From Tribonema minus (taxonomy: Eukaryota > Sar > Xanthophyceae > Tribonematales > Tribonemataceae): a stretch of 64,000 nt of DNA. The notes beneath the pieces are model-generated. The model saw only the letters and a program-made list of their open reading frames with translations, had not been told where the DNA came from and did no database searches. Location: the NCBI GenBank assembly GCA_017506865.1, contig JAFCMP010000057.1, positions 682,001 through 746,000 on the forward strand, in the 5' to 3' direction. Below are positions 37,401 through 50,100 of the stretch, one piece after another. Numbering within the stretch: the first letter of the stretch is position 1; the number at the start of each line of letters is the position of its first letter. The position numbers were made by a program, and so were the translations under genes.

Positions 37401-38139
37401 CTGCCGTTGCCGCTCCTGTAATCAGCGGCTCAGCAACACAGGCCTCAACGCTCAGCCGCACGCAGTCCATGACGCAGGGCAACGGCAAGGACAGGGCCAC
37501 CGCCGCGCGCATGATGACCAGCCCGCACCTGGTGGGGGTGATCACCCCCGAGCAGTACCGCCTGGGCCTCACCAAGATCTTCTTCCAGGTGCGTAGGGGG
37601 GGGGCCGGGGGGGGGGGGCTCTCTGAGCGGAGTGATTGATCTGTGTGCTTGTGCATTGATATTGAAGTACTGCCGTTTGTGCAGCCAAAGTGTGTGTTCT
37701 GCGTAATGGCGCGCTTGGTTGGTGTGTGTGACTGCGTGCTCTTCGGTTTGTCGGCATCAGTACTTGTTCTTCCCATGCAATGTCGCAAGCGCACCACTGT
37801 ACCGTGCTCCACCTGCGTGAAAGCCTGCCAGTCGGTAACTGCACATCGCTGCTGACGCTGATTGTGAAATTGCATGAAGCACTCCCATTCTGTACCCGTT
37901 GCCTCGCTGCTACCATGAATACACTCGACCTGACGCCTTTTCCAACTTCAACATTGTTATTCCAGGCGGACGTGCTGGTGACGCTCCAGACGCTGAAGGA
38001 CCGCATCCTGCTGCCCTACGCCGTCAAGATCCAGCACTGGTGGCTGCGCAAGCAGGAGCGCATCTGGGAGCACAAGCTCACGCGCGCCATGCACATGGTC
38101 ACGTCCTCCGTGGACAGGGCCACCATACACGGCGTGCAG
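28455..38139 (+). other. Myosin exons 1-17: N-terminal domain, motor and neck
   Basis: Exon coordinates: 28455-28521, 28732-28846, 30127-30403, 30798-30872, 31349-31525, 32036-32200, 32531-32704, 33275-33487, 33913-34093, 34473-34492 (a 20-nt micro-exon), 34857-35072, 35371-35504, 35745-35887, 36190-36386, 36805-36921, 37340-37588, 37966-38139. Each boundary was chosen where conserved myosin sequence resumes in frame after an AG acceptor. Introns 7 and 10 (donors at 32705 and 34493) begin with GCAAGT. The long intron 2 (28847-30126, about 1.3 kb) contains no recognisable gene. Confidence 0.85.
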
Positions 38140-41100
38140 GTGCGCTTCATGATGGTGCCTGCGAAGCCTTCGGTCTGTGTGCAGCAGCGGCATTGTGATT
38201 CGTGCGAAGCGGCGAGGTACACACGGGCGCGTCTTTTCTGTGGCCAAGACCACCAGCCATGTGTTGTTTCCTCTGGGGGTAGTGTGGCGCGGGCCATGCA
38301 CGCTTGCCACTTCATCATCGTGGCTTTCAAACTCTGACAGCCGTCTTCAGTGCATGCAGCCTCTGTCCCCTGCCCATGCGTGCTGTCAGTCGAGCTTCGC
38401 ACAAGAGCAAAAGCATCACGTTGTGCCGCCCTTCCTCTGCTGCTGCTGCAGAACGTGAGCCGCGTGCGCCGTGCCCTGGAGGCAGCGATCAGCGCCGTGC
38501 GCTACGCCAAGGGCCTGGGCATGATGGAGCCAGAGATCTTCCGCCCCGCGCTCGATCGGGTGAGTCCACTGCAGTCTGAAGTTCAACTTGCAGTTTTAGC
38601 AGCCTTACACGGCAGGATGGCGCCTCTGTAGTGGTTCAGCGTAATGCTGCATGGGAGTTCAGTGTGCTTCTACTGTCGCGAGTCTTGGCGGCACTGCGCA
38701 TGGCACTGCAGCGGTTCGTGCGTCCTTGCCCGGCATGCCCCCCCCCCCAGCAGTACACGCCACCCTCCTCCCCTCCCCTGAGCTTACCACCTTGCACAGC
38801 CCCCCCGCAGCGCCCACAACACCGACTTCCACGACTCATTGCGACGACACTCTGACTCTACTTGTGTGCAGGCGCTCACCGCGGCGGCGACGGCGCGCGA
38901 GGCCGTGGACACTGCAGCAGCGCTCAAGCAGCACGAGGCGCGCCAGCGCGCACAGCAACTGGGCGACCTGGACAGTGGCCGCGCGCGCCTCGGCCGTATC
39001 CAGGAGGGCTGCTCCATGCTGACCATCGACAAGGTGCGTCCTCTGGGCACGGCGCAAAAAGTGCCAGTGCCCAGTTGCCTACTGTAATCTAGCTCTGAGG
39101 CATGACGCAGCGGGCATTGCCGCCGATACTAATTTTACCGGTCATGATGATGCATTATGATTGGGTCAACGAAAGCGTTGCTGTGCAAACACGTTTCTAG
39201 GCGTCGTGTGCGGATGCTGCAGGTGCTGTGCCGCAGTTCCGTGTGCTGCCACACGCGTCCTCAACCTGTGTGTGTAGGGTGCTTTGCTCGCATGACTGAA
39301 GGCACGCGAAACCCGCAAAAGATTGAGATGAGTGAATATCACCTTGAACAACTCACGTATTGCACCTCAATTGAACCTCATAGCTACCATCATCCTGCGG
39401 CATTATGGTATGCGCTGACGTTGCTCCCCGTTTCGCTTGTCCCTCTGGCAGGCTGAACTGCAGGCGAGCGTTGCCAAGGCCGGCAAGGCCATTGAGGCCT
39501 GCCGCGAAGAGCTCCTCGTCGCTGCCTCTAGGACTGTGGTCGTCAGCCCGGTAAGAGGGAAATGCGCCTTTGGCAGTCTCATTGAGTTTGTTCGGTCAGA
39601 TGCTGTACAACCAATGCATGTGACAATTTGTAATGCATTCCGCAGACAGGCGGGCATGAATATGAGCACACAAGCTTCCAGACAAGTGTAAAATGCCAGA
39701 AGCCGTTGTTGACTCTCTTTCCTTGCGGCGAATCATCTGTACCTCTGATCATGGTCGACTTGAGAGCCAGTGCTGAGCACTGCTGAGCACGGTCACCACA
39801 GCCAAGGCCAATGCACACCCCTCACCACACTCTCCTGGCCCAGACATTAACATCTCATACTGACACACAGCCCCGTGAAAACCTCAACTCTAACTTCAAC
39901 TGCACTGCCACGCGGCACGTCCCCTTCCGCAGTTCAACTCCAACCAGGGCGGCGCCGCGCTGGACGTCGCCGCCATCACTGCGGGCGCCGCCGGCGCGCC
40001 CATGGGCCGCCGCGGCAGCGTGATGCAGCGCACGTTCACACGCGCCGCCATGCTCATTGAGCAGTCGCAGGGGGAGGTCGCAGCGGCCGTCGAGCCGGCG
40101 CAGCCCGAGGTGGGTGCACACGCCGCGCAAGCGCAATGCACAATGAGGGTATTGCGTGCTTGACGAGAAGGGTTGCTGGATGTTGGTTTCGCATGCGCAG
40201 CCTGGCATGTCTCGACCCGCGTTTCCTGCGCTCGCTTCCCCAACACTACACCGACTCTGTTGAGCACCGCTGCATCCAAAATCACGCACTTACCTACATA
40301 CCCGTGCACGCATACGCAGGAGGTGGACCTAGAGCGCCGCGAGCAAACGTGCGAGCAGGCGCTCAAGCTGGTGGTGGCCGCCGAGGACCTCTACGCTCAG
40401 CTGAGGGCCTCACAGGACCACCTCGAGTGCGCGCGCTCCGCAGGCCACGATGTGAGTCTCGCGAGCAGAATCGTGCATATTTGCATACCTGCTGCGCCTG
40501 CAACGAATCATGTGTTCACTTCGCGCGTACAGTGAGGTTCAACGAGGCATAAACCCTTCCTCAAGTAGCCCGCGATGGCGACGCTCTCCCGCCTCTCTGC
40601 CCAGCTGCTGCACAAGCGTGCGCTCCACAGCGGCAGCTGCCGCTGGGCGGCGACACCCCACATCACCTCCACGTTCTCTTACTCTCCCCCCTGTGTACAC
40701 AACACAACGCTCATCATCACAGTGCTCAATCATCATGATGCTCATCACCCCCCCCCCCCCCCCCCCCAAACAGGCCCTGCAGAAGGCGCGCGACACTGCG
40801 TCGGTGGCGCGCCACGTGGCATCCGCCGCGGGCATCAGCGAGGTTGCCGCCGTGGTGGCAGCGAGCCACGCCTTTGACGCCGCAGAGAAGGATGCTCTCA
40901 AGGCCCTGGAGGGCGTTGTGGAGGCCTCCTTCCAGCTGGCCGTGGAGACTGCACAGGAGACGGCCACGCGCCTCACGCAGGTGCGTTCGTTGTGGTCTGC
41001 ATGCAGTTTACATGATGCAGTTTACATGCATTGTGTCAGACAGTGTTGGCGTGTGGAAGGTACTGAGTCCGGTCGTGCTGGGTGGCTGGTCGACCGACCG

Positions 41101-44100
41101 CTGGCTAACCCAACACCATGGTATCGTCAGTCTAGCTTTTGAAGTAGTCGTTGAAGTGACGCCCCAGGCAGCCCCACGGCGCCACTGCCTGCATCCTGAG
41201 TACGCGACTGCCACATACCCCCCCCCCCACACACCTCCCTCACTCACTCGCTGCGACACGCACAACGCTTTTCCACGCGACGTATACAGGTGGCGGCGCG
41301 TGAGAAGGCGCAGAAGGAGGAGGACGACCGCCGCGAGGAGGGGCGCGCGACGCTGCGCGCGGCGTGCGCCAAGCAGGCCGCCACGTACGACGCCGCAGTT
41401 GCAATGGGCGTGCAAGAGCGCAAGGGCATGCTCGCCGCCATCGCTGCCTACGAGGCTAAGCTGGGCGAGGCGCGCCTTGCTGAGGTGAGTGGCGACGCCG
41501 CTGAGACATGCTGCGTTGACTTCAGATGCTCTTGCGTGACTGCAACACGGGTTGGGCGTGCAGGAGGGGGGTCGGTTTGTAGTGGTGCATGAACACCTCA
41601 CATCGAGCGGTCGCATGTCTATTGACCCCCTTTCTCATTTGGTGGCTTGCGCAGCGCTTTAAGGCGTGGACATCTGCAACTTGACATTGCTATACCCACA
41701 TGCCCTAACACTGGCAGCATGCATCAATACGCTCACTCTCTGTAACCTGCGCATTAACCTCGCATCAGGTCGGCAGTGCGAGCGCATTCATCGAGGCCGC
41801 CGACGCCACCCTGGCCGCGGCGGATGCAGTTGAAGTTGCACTGGCCGCAGAGCGCCAGCACAAGGAGGCCTGCGACCGCGTGCGCCAGACGGAGCTGGCG
41901 CGCCTCGAGCCTCCCATTGCTGCGCTGGCATCGCTGGAGATCAGGCAAGTCACACTTGCAGTTTCACGGATGGGTCACCAGCCTTCATGCTGCAGCGCCC
42001 GGGCACTGCTGGCTGCGGTGCTGTGCCTGTGCATTTGCCATGGCACCTTTTAGGGTGTGCTCGACGAAGCAGGTTTTGTGCACGTCCGCTGTCACTACCT
42101 CGCTCGCATCCGCTTTAACTTGCTGCAGCGAGCCTGATCTCGCTTCTCGCTGTGGATAATGCGTCCGATACTCCCAGCAGCTCAGCGCACAAGCCACCAC
42201 GTCACCACTACTGCACCTCGACCATGCAAACATACCTCTCCTTGTCGCTGACCTTAACTCACCATTGACGCTTCACGCTACTGCTGCACAGGGCTGCGGA
42301 CGCGGGCGTAGCCGAAGAGCCCACCGTAGTGGGCGCCATCGCCGACGCGCGCACGGCCCTCGAGTCGGTGCGGCGCGACATTGAGCGCGCGGAGGACGCC
42401 GGCTCGCAGTCGCTGTCTGCTGCCATCATGGCGGCGCTGTCTATGGCCGTCGCCGCCGAGCGCGCGTTTGCCGAGGCCAAGCAGCGCAAGGACGCCCTCG
42501 ACAGGTGAAGAGAAAACGCGTTTTGTGTTGTGGTTGCTGTTGTGTCGATACGGGGTGGTGGTGGCTGCAGCTTGCGTCTATTGGCGTTGACCGCATCGCC
42601 GTTGCAAATGGGTGGCTGCAATACAAGGCTGGCGGCAGCTGACGCGGCGCTGCCAATGGTGTTTATGCTCTGATGGATTTCTGATGACTCATTCAGGTGT
42701 GCTGCTGTGCTGTCGTTGCTTGTTGCCTGTGCAGGGAGGGCGCTGCCGCGGCGAGGGAACTGGCGGCTTTGGAGGCCCGCCTTTCTGAGGTGAGACATTG
42801 TGCTTGAAATGCAGCATCGGTACATGAGTGTTGTGAAGTGTGAGGCGCCTTTGACCGTGGCTTTCTGCTGGTCCTTGAACACTTTTCAAACACATCACCA
42901 GCCTGCACACGCTATATTCACACAACCACTGTGATGATGTAAACTCCCGCTTATCCATCACCCATATCCATCACGCTTGCTGACACCGTCATCTGCACCC
43001 GTCTCCCTGCAGCTGCGCGTCGCCGCCGCGGAGGACCCAGAGGCCGGTGCTGCGCTGCTGTCCGTCACCGACACGCCGAGCGCCGCTGCCGCCGCCGCCA
43101 TTGCGGAGGCGCGCCGCTGCGTGCGCAAGGGCGACTGCGCGCGCGACATGCACGCGCTCACCCTCACCGCCTCCACCAAGGTGCGTGTGTGCGCGCATTG
43201 CTGATGGTGGCGTTTGCGCGCGTGCCTCGATGGGTGCGAGCTCGCGGCCAGCTACGATTCGGAAGCGTGTCTTTGCAGAAGCATGCTTGTGCGATGGCAG
43301 GTGACGTCTGCGTGCGCGCGTTCATTCAGCGGCTGGCCTCTAACACAAAACTTGCTGCAGCTCCAAGACTGCTCACTCACGACCATGCGCTTGCATCTGC
43401 CGCTCTGCTACCACTGCGCCTGCGCCTGCTGCGCAGGCTCTCCTCAGTCACTGCTGCTCGAGCCGCCTCCATCTCCCTCCCTGCACGCCGCATACCAATG
43501 CTGGTGCCCGCCCCACCCTTGTGCAACCCATCCTGACCCCTTGCCAACCTTGTCGCTTCCGCCATAGGTCAAGGAGGCAGAGGAGCTGTTCAGCCAGTGC
43601 CGCCTGCGCGCTGCTGCCATGCTGCGGCGCCGCGCCGCTGCGCAGGCCAAGCTGCGCTCGTCCGCGGAGGTACTGCAGGCGGCGCGCTCGTCGCTGGTGG
43701 CCGCCAACCTGCAGGAGCGCACGCACGAGGAGGTGAGCGAAACTGTCACGTAACTGTCAGCTGGTGTAACTGACACATGTTACGTCACGGTTCCTGGCTG
43801 CTGTCAGACTGCGTACAGTACTGCCAGACGGTGATGCGCCGGTTAGCTGCTATTGATGGTCCCCGGCTCTACAGGTAGTTTTATCTGCCCTCTGTCAACG
43901 ACCCTCGTGTGCTCACACGACGCGTGCTTCTCTGTGCCTCTGCCTGCGGCTGGCGCAGGTGCACACCGCGATGGAGGCGGCCGATGCATCCCTGCACGCC
44001 GCGCAGCAGCGCGTCATGCGCCCCCTGGTAGCCAACATGGTCCAGGCGGACAACGGCGGCGCGGACGAGGAGGCCGCCGCTGCCGAGGCCGCTAGGAAGT

Positions 44101-47100
44101 GAGTTCTTCGTGGAGCGCTGCTGCTGCCGGCATCGTGTCAGTCAAATACTCGCGGGTGACTCTACCAGCTTCTTGTTGTGTCGGTGAATCGGTAATCAGT
44201 CATGGGGAGACAGCAAAGCCAGCGACACTGGGACCTGACCCTAGGCCCTCCGTACCCCTTCAGCGCCCCACAATACCCTTGTATCACTATGTACCCATGT
44301 GCATGGACACAGTGCTCACCCCCCCCCCCCCCCCCTCCCCCGCCCGCCCACCCAGGGTGGAGGCCGCAGAGGCCGCGGCGGCGCGCGCCGTGTCCGCCGC
44401 CGAGCGCCTTGCGCGCGAGTGGCGCACCGTTGCCGCCGCCCTCTCCACCGCCATGGAGCGCTACAGCGCCATGACTGCCGCCGCCCTGCGTGCGGAGGTG
44501 AGCGGTGACACACGCGTGGTGGCTGCGCTGGAGGCGGCGGAGGCGGCGGCGGCGGAGGCCAACGCTGCGGTCAGCAGCGGTGAGTGATTGAAGGCTGTTG
44601 CTGTGCAGGACTATATGATGTGGCAGTGAGCAAATGCTTGAAGTTCTCGGTCAGGTCATGATTTTTGTCTGGTCTGCTGATAATGCTTGTGATGTCATGG
44701 CTTCAGCAGTGTGTCCACGGGCGTGACCTATTATTGATGGCAGTCACGATTTAATGGATCTGAAAACTTTGCACGATGTCCGTGAGCTGCATCGCCATTC
44801 GTCCTGGTGCAGATACTGACACGAGGCGAAGCTGTTCGTAACAGTGACACTGACACTTGTTGCTTATCATACTGCTTCTCACTGCTGTACGTTGCGATGC
44901 AGGCTCGAGTGCGTCCGCAGACCCCGCTGCGGCGCGCCACCTGGTGGACACCTTTGGCGGCAGGCTCACGGCACTGGACGCGACCACCACCTCCGCTCAG
45001 GTACATACCGTATGTACTTCACCTCTGCTGAGGTGCATGCAGTATGTATTTCAATGTGTTCCACCTCCGCTCAGGTACGTACAGTATGTATTTCACCTCC
45101 GCTCAGGTACATACAGTATGTACTTCACCTCTGCTCAGGTACATGCCGTATGGTGGCCACCTGACTGGCCCCGCTCACAGACACTGCCAGTACCTATTGC
45201 ATCAAAAGTTGACAGGATGAAAGGCATGATGCCAAGCCACTGGTCGTGGCCGCAATGCTCTGGCCAGAACAGCTGCGGGGCAGCGCACGGAGCTGCCTAG
45301 CATGCGCACACACTCGTTGCTCGACCGTGCAATGCTGCAAACGCCAACACCTACTACACTCCATGTGTGCATACGCTGCCCCTGCACCACCCTTCAACGC
45401 GCCAACTTCAGTGAGTGTACATGCTGTACGTGCGTCCACCCTTCCATCAAACTAAGGAGGCCGTGGCTGAGGCCACGCTCAGAGCCGAACCTTTCCGTAC
45501 GCCCTAATCCCTAAGCCCGAAGCCTGAGCCCTGATGACCTGAGCCCTGACCCTACGCCCTAATCCTGCGTCTGTCATTGCAGCGCGCTAAGGAGGCTGCG
45601 AACAGGCAGTGCTTGCCGGCCAAGGCCACATTCATACTAACCCTAACCCTGTCTCCTAATCCAAAACCGTAACCCTTAGCCCAAACCCGAAGCTCTAACC
45701 CTGCATTTGTCATTGCAGCGCGCCAAGGAGGCTGCAGACAGGCAGCGCTCCGCGGCCAAGGCCACATCCTTACCCAACCCTACCCCTAACCCCCATCCAG
45801 GCTTAACCCTGAGCCCTAACCCAAGCCCCACCCTGCGTTGGCCATTGCAGCGCGCACAGGAGGCTGCACACAAGGCAGCGCTCGGCGGCCAACGCCACGC
45901 TCAGAGCTAACCCTAACCCTAATCCCTAAGCCCTTAACCTGAGCCCTGATAACCTAATCTCTAACCCTAATCGCTAATTGGCCATTGCAGCGCGCTAAGG
46001 ATGCTACCGACAAGGCAGCGCTCGGCAGCCAAGGCCACGCTCAGAGCTCGACCTTACCCTACACCCTAATCCCTAAATTCTAATCCCTGGCAGCCTGAAC
46101 TCTGATCCTAAGCTCAACCCTGCATTTTTCATCGCAGCGTGCTAAGGAGGCTGCGGACAGGCAGCGCTCCGCGGCCAAGGCCACGCTGGACGTCGCCGCC
46201 ACGCGCCTGCAGGGCGCCACCGCCGCCGCCACCGCCGCGGGCCCCACCGCCGCCGGCCTGTGCCGCGCGACCCTCGACGCAGCCAATGAGGTGAGCATCT
46301 GACGTGTGGTGCTGTTGTTGTGGTGGTGGTGGTGATGGTTGTGCTGTTGCTGCGTTTGGGGGTCGCGGCATGGGCGCTGCGCCAGGGCATGAGCGCGGTG
46401 CGGCAGTCCTGTCCTTTGTGTCACCATGACGGTCCCAGGCAGAATGTTGAAGCGAGCAAGCGAAGGCGACACCAGCAGAGACGCCTGAACATTGTGCGCG
46501 CCTGCTCATTACTCGCATGCCAAGGCCTTGTTGTACCTGCGGTTCAGCGCATTACGCGAGCTGCACGCAACATGTGCTACACGTTGTCATACAACGTCCA
46601 CCACACTCTGACAACGCACACACTGATGATTCCCCCCTGTGCGCGTGCAACAGGCGGTCGCCTCCGCTGTGTGGATGCTGCGCCGCGCGGCAGAGGGCGA
46701 GGCCGCCGCTGGCACGCCCGAGGCCGTAACTGCCGCTGCCGCCACAGCGCTCGGCAAGGTGGCGCAGGCCGAGCAGCACGTGCAGCGCACCGTGCAGCGC
46801 GCCGCGCAGGCGCAGGGCAGGCGCCGCGCGGCCGCTGCGAGGGTGAGTCACCGTTTGAAGTCTCGTGTCACCGCTTGAAATCTTGTGTTGCTTGCGTAGA
46901 GTGCATCATGCCGTGATGGAATCTGAGTGCTGCACATAGTTGTGTGGAGTTAGATTGCCACGAAGAAATGCTTACGCTGAACCTGCCGTGTTATCGCTGA
47001 CGCACAGCTTGTGTCTGCTGAACCCACATGACATGTTCTGACACTCAAACTCAACTGTCTGTGCTTGCGTACATTTTGACAGCTGGAGGAGATCTGCGCC

Positions 47101-50100
47101 GCTCTTGCGGAGGCTGAAGACAAGGCGCGCGGCATTGTAGTGGTGGCCGTCATGGGCGCCGCTGCTGGCACCGTTCCCGAAGAGGTGAGGTCATGTCACA
47201 TGATCCAGACCTTGTCGTTGCCATGCTTTGGGTGTGGTTACTCTGACCCACCTCCTTACCAAACATTCAGAGCATGCTGTGCGATATCAAGGCCGCCCTT
47301 GAAGAGGTGCAACATGACAGAGCATAGTAACATGCGCATAGACTGATTCTGCTTCGAGGCGGCGATGTACTCACTGTGCATGCTTGTGCGTACGCGCCTT
47401 TTTCACACGCGTCATGTGCAACAAATATGCTGCGCTGGACAAATGCAGCCAAAAACATGCTGCCAAGTCACCACCCAATCCCTCACTCAGTTCACCAGCA
47501 CTACGCTCCCAACCCACCCAACACCACACCTCAGCCACCACAACACACTCGCATAACCGCCCCACGTCCTCCCGTGACCACGTGACCGCGCGCAGGCCGC
47601 CAACATGCTGGAGGATGCGCGCATCGCCGTCGCCGCCGCCAAGCACCTCGCAGACGACGGCCAGGGCCAGTCCGACGACATGGTCGCAGACGCTGCCGCT
47701 GCGGAGCGTGCCGTCAACGCCGCAAGCAAGGCCGTGCTGGAGGCGGCGGAGGCGGTGGACGCGGCCGCGGTGCGCCACGCGCGCGCAGGTGAGTCTGGCA
47801 GCACATGAATAGCGTGTCAACATTGTATTTACGCCAGCTTACGCCAGCTTGAAACGGGCAGCAGCACGTGCTGCGCGCCCCAACAAGTTGAAGTTGTGCA
47901 ATCAAATTGAAGTTGCACAGTTCAGGCGGCGATCACTGCAGCGATGCCGGCGCGTGCACCCGGTACGCCGACCTGCGCCTCTCGACATGTTACTTGACCC
48001 AGCCACACTAAATACGAATGTTGTACTGAGAGTCGTTGCTTGTGCTGTGGGAACCAAGTGCTCTGTACTAACGCTGTTGTGATCTGCGGCTCCTCAGGGC
48101 TGGGATGCGGTGGCGCGTGCCACAGCTGTGCATGCATTTGCACCCGTACGACAGCAGAGCTCGCCCATGCTGCTTGAGTGCGCAATGTCGCTCCAACGTC
48201 GATGCTGCGTCGTATGTGGCTTGACCGCCTCGCATTTTCATCAGCCCAACACACTAGCGGTGGTGCAGCCGCCCACCACTCCAGGCGCTGTTGCCCAGCG
48301 CACGCGACCACCCAGGTGACGCGCACGCACTCGACCGCAGCCCGTCCGCCAGTCTCCAACCAACGCTAACCAAACGCTAACCGCAATGCCACCACACCTG
48401 TTGGTACCCGCAGGGCGTGTGGTGACGGAGCTGAGCGCTGACTTGGACGTCCTGGTCGCGCGTCACGCCGCCGCGTCCACCGCGTCCGCTGCGGAGGGCA
48501 GCATGGTGGCGGCCATGGCGGCAGGCGAGGAGGGCGCTGCCGAGCTGGCCAAGATGCTGCACCACTCGCCGCGCTTCGCCGAGGCGGCCGCCGCCGTGGA
48601 GGCGCAGGTGATGACTCAGCGCTGTGTGCTGAACTTCAACTTGAAGTGGCGGCAGTTGGGAGAGCGAGAGTGGTGTGTATCGTGCGCGCTGCTTGCGTTG
48701 CCGAGGCTGCCGTTGCTGATGCACGACTCTTCCTGTGAGGCAGTGCTAATGGCTGTGCAGCTGATCTGCCGCGTTTGGTGCAGCTGTGTGCTTTTGCAGG
48801 ACACTTTTCCATTTCACATTGGTGCTGTCACCGCTGCCACCATGAGCATGCCAGTACCTGTCCCTGACAGCAGCCAATTATAAAGCAGTCGGTGCTGGTG
48901 GAGCAAGCCTCTCTTCACAGCCGCACACAACCACAACAGCACATCACGTTGGCAGCATGCTAATCAGCTTTGACACTTGCTCCGTGCATTATCTGCAGAT
49001 TGAGGTCGTCCAGACGGCAATTGCGACCGCCGCCGCCGCTGCTGCCGCCGTGGAGTCGCCCACCAACGCCGGCGGTTCGACCGCAGCTGCGGCCGCTGAC
49101 ACCATCAGGGTCCTCAGAGAGAAGGTGAATGACTCTACAAAAACTTGTACGGTGCAGGCATTGCACAACAGTACGCAATTTCAAAAGCGCAGCCCCAGCA
49201 GTATTTCGTTGCTGATGCTGCTTTCTATTGTGTCTGCAGTATTTGAAGAGGTATAGCGTCCATGCAGCGCCCAACTAAGTTATCCTGGCTGTATACACGA
49301 GCAACCCACACAGCAGCATCACTCTTTATCTGCCCAAGTCATTGGATGACCATAACCTTTGCCGTGTGTGCTTTTATGAGAGGCTTCAGCATACGTTGAT
49401 GCAGAGGCGCAGTACAGCATGTCATACACAACCAGGCGCAGACGCTCACTCTCACCTCACACCCGTTCAGCGATAGCATGCACACAGCCCACCCATCAAC
49501 ACACGTGCAACGCAACTGACCACCCCATATTCATCTCCGTCAATATCCGCATCATCAGGTGCAAGAGGAGGAGAACGTTGGAGCAGAGGAGAGGCAGCGC
49601 GCAGTGCGTCGCCAGGCACAGGCCAAGCGCGCAACCAAGGAGCTCCCCGCGCTGCAGCGTCGCCTGGAGGCTGCCAAGACCACCGCGCGCTCCCCCGCAT
49701 GCACGTCCCTTGGTGAGTGCTGACAGTAATTCTTTGTCAATAAAGCCACGGATGTGCTGTATTTAGACACATCAGGTGTTGGTTGGCATCAGTGAGCTGC
49801 ATCATGGAGGCAGTCGAATCGCCGCTCGACCTGCTCCCGTCGTCGTAAGCAGCTCATCTGAGGTCGCGCAATGCACATGTCTGCCTGCACAATGTACTGG
49901 GAGTATATAGGGCATTGCTGGCATGGTGTTGCCGTCACGTTTATTTGTGTGCAACGCTTTTGCTTTGCTGCCTGCGAGCGCGTCCTTGGTACACACCAAA
50001 CTACATTCACCGTCCAAGTAGCAGGGGGGTCTGAGAGCGAGCTCAGCCCATCCTAAATGGCGATTCACGTTGCGTCCGCACGTCTGGGCACACCTGTCCT

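Noticed and set aside
45583-46080. Exon copies in the CCCTAA array as functional alternative exons
   Set aside because: The units have no proper donors, and those I translated (from 45583, 45719 and 45991) read into stops within the telomere-like part.
49247-49257. Tiny candidate exon before myosin exon 40
   Set aside because: Its 11-nt length would break the frame.
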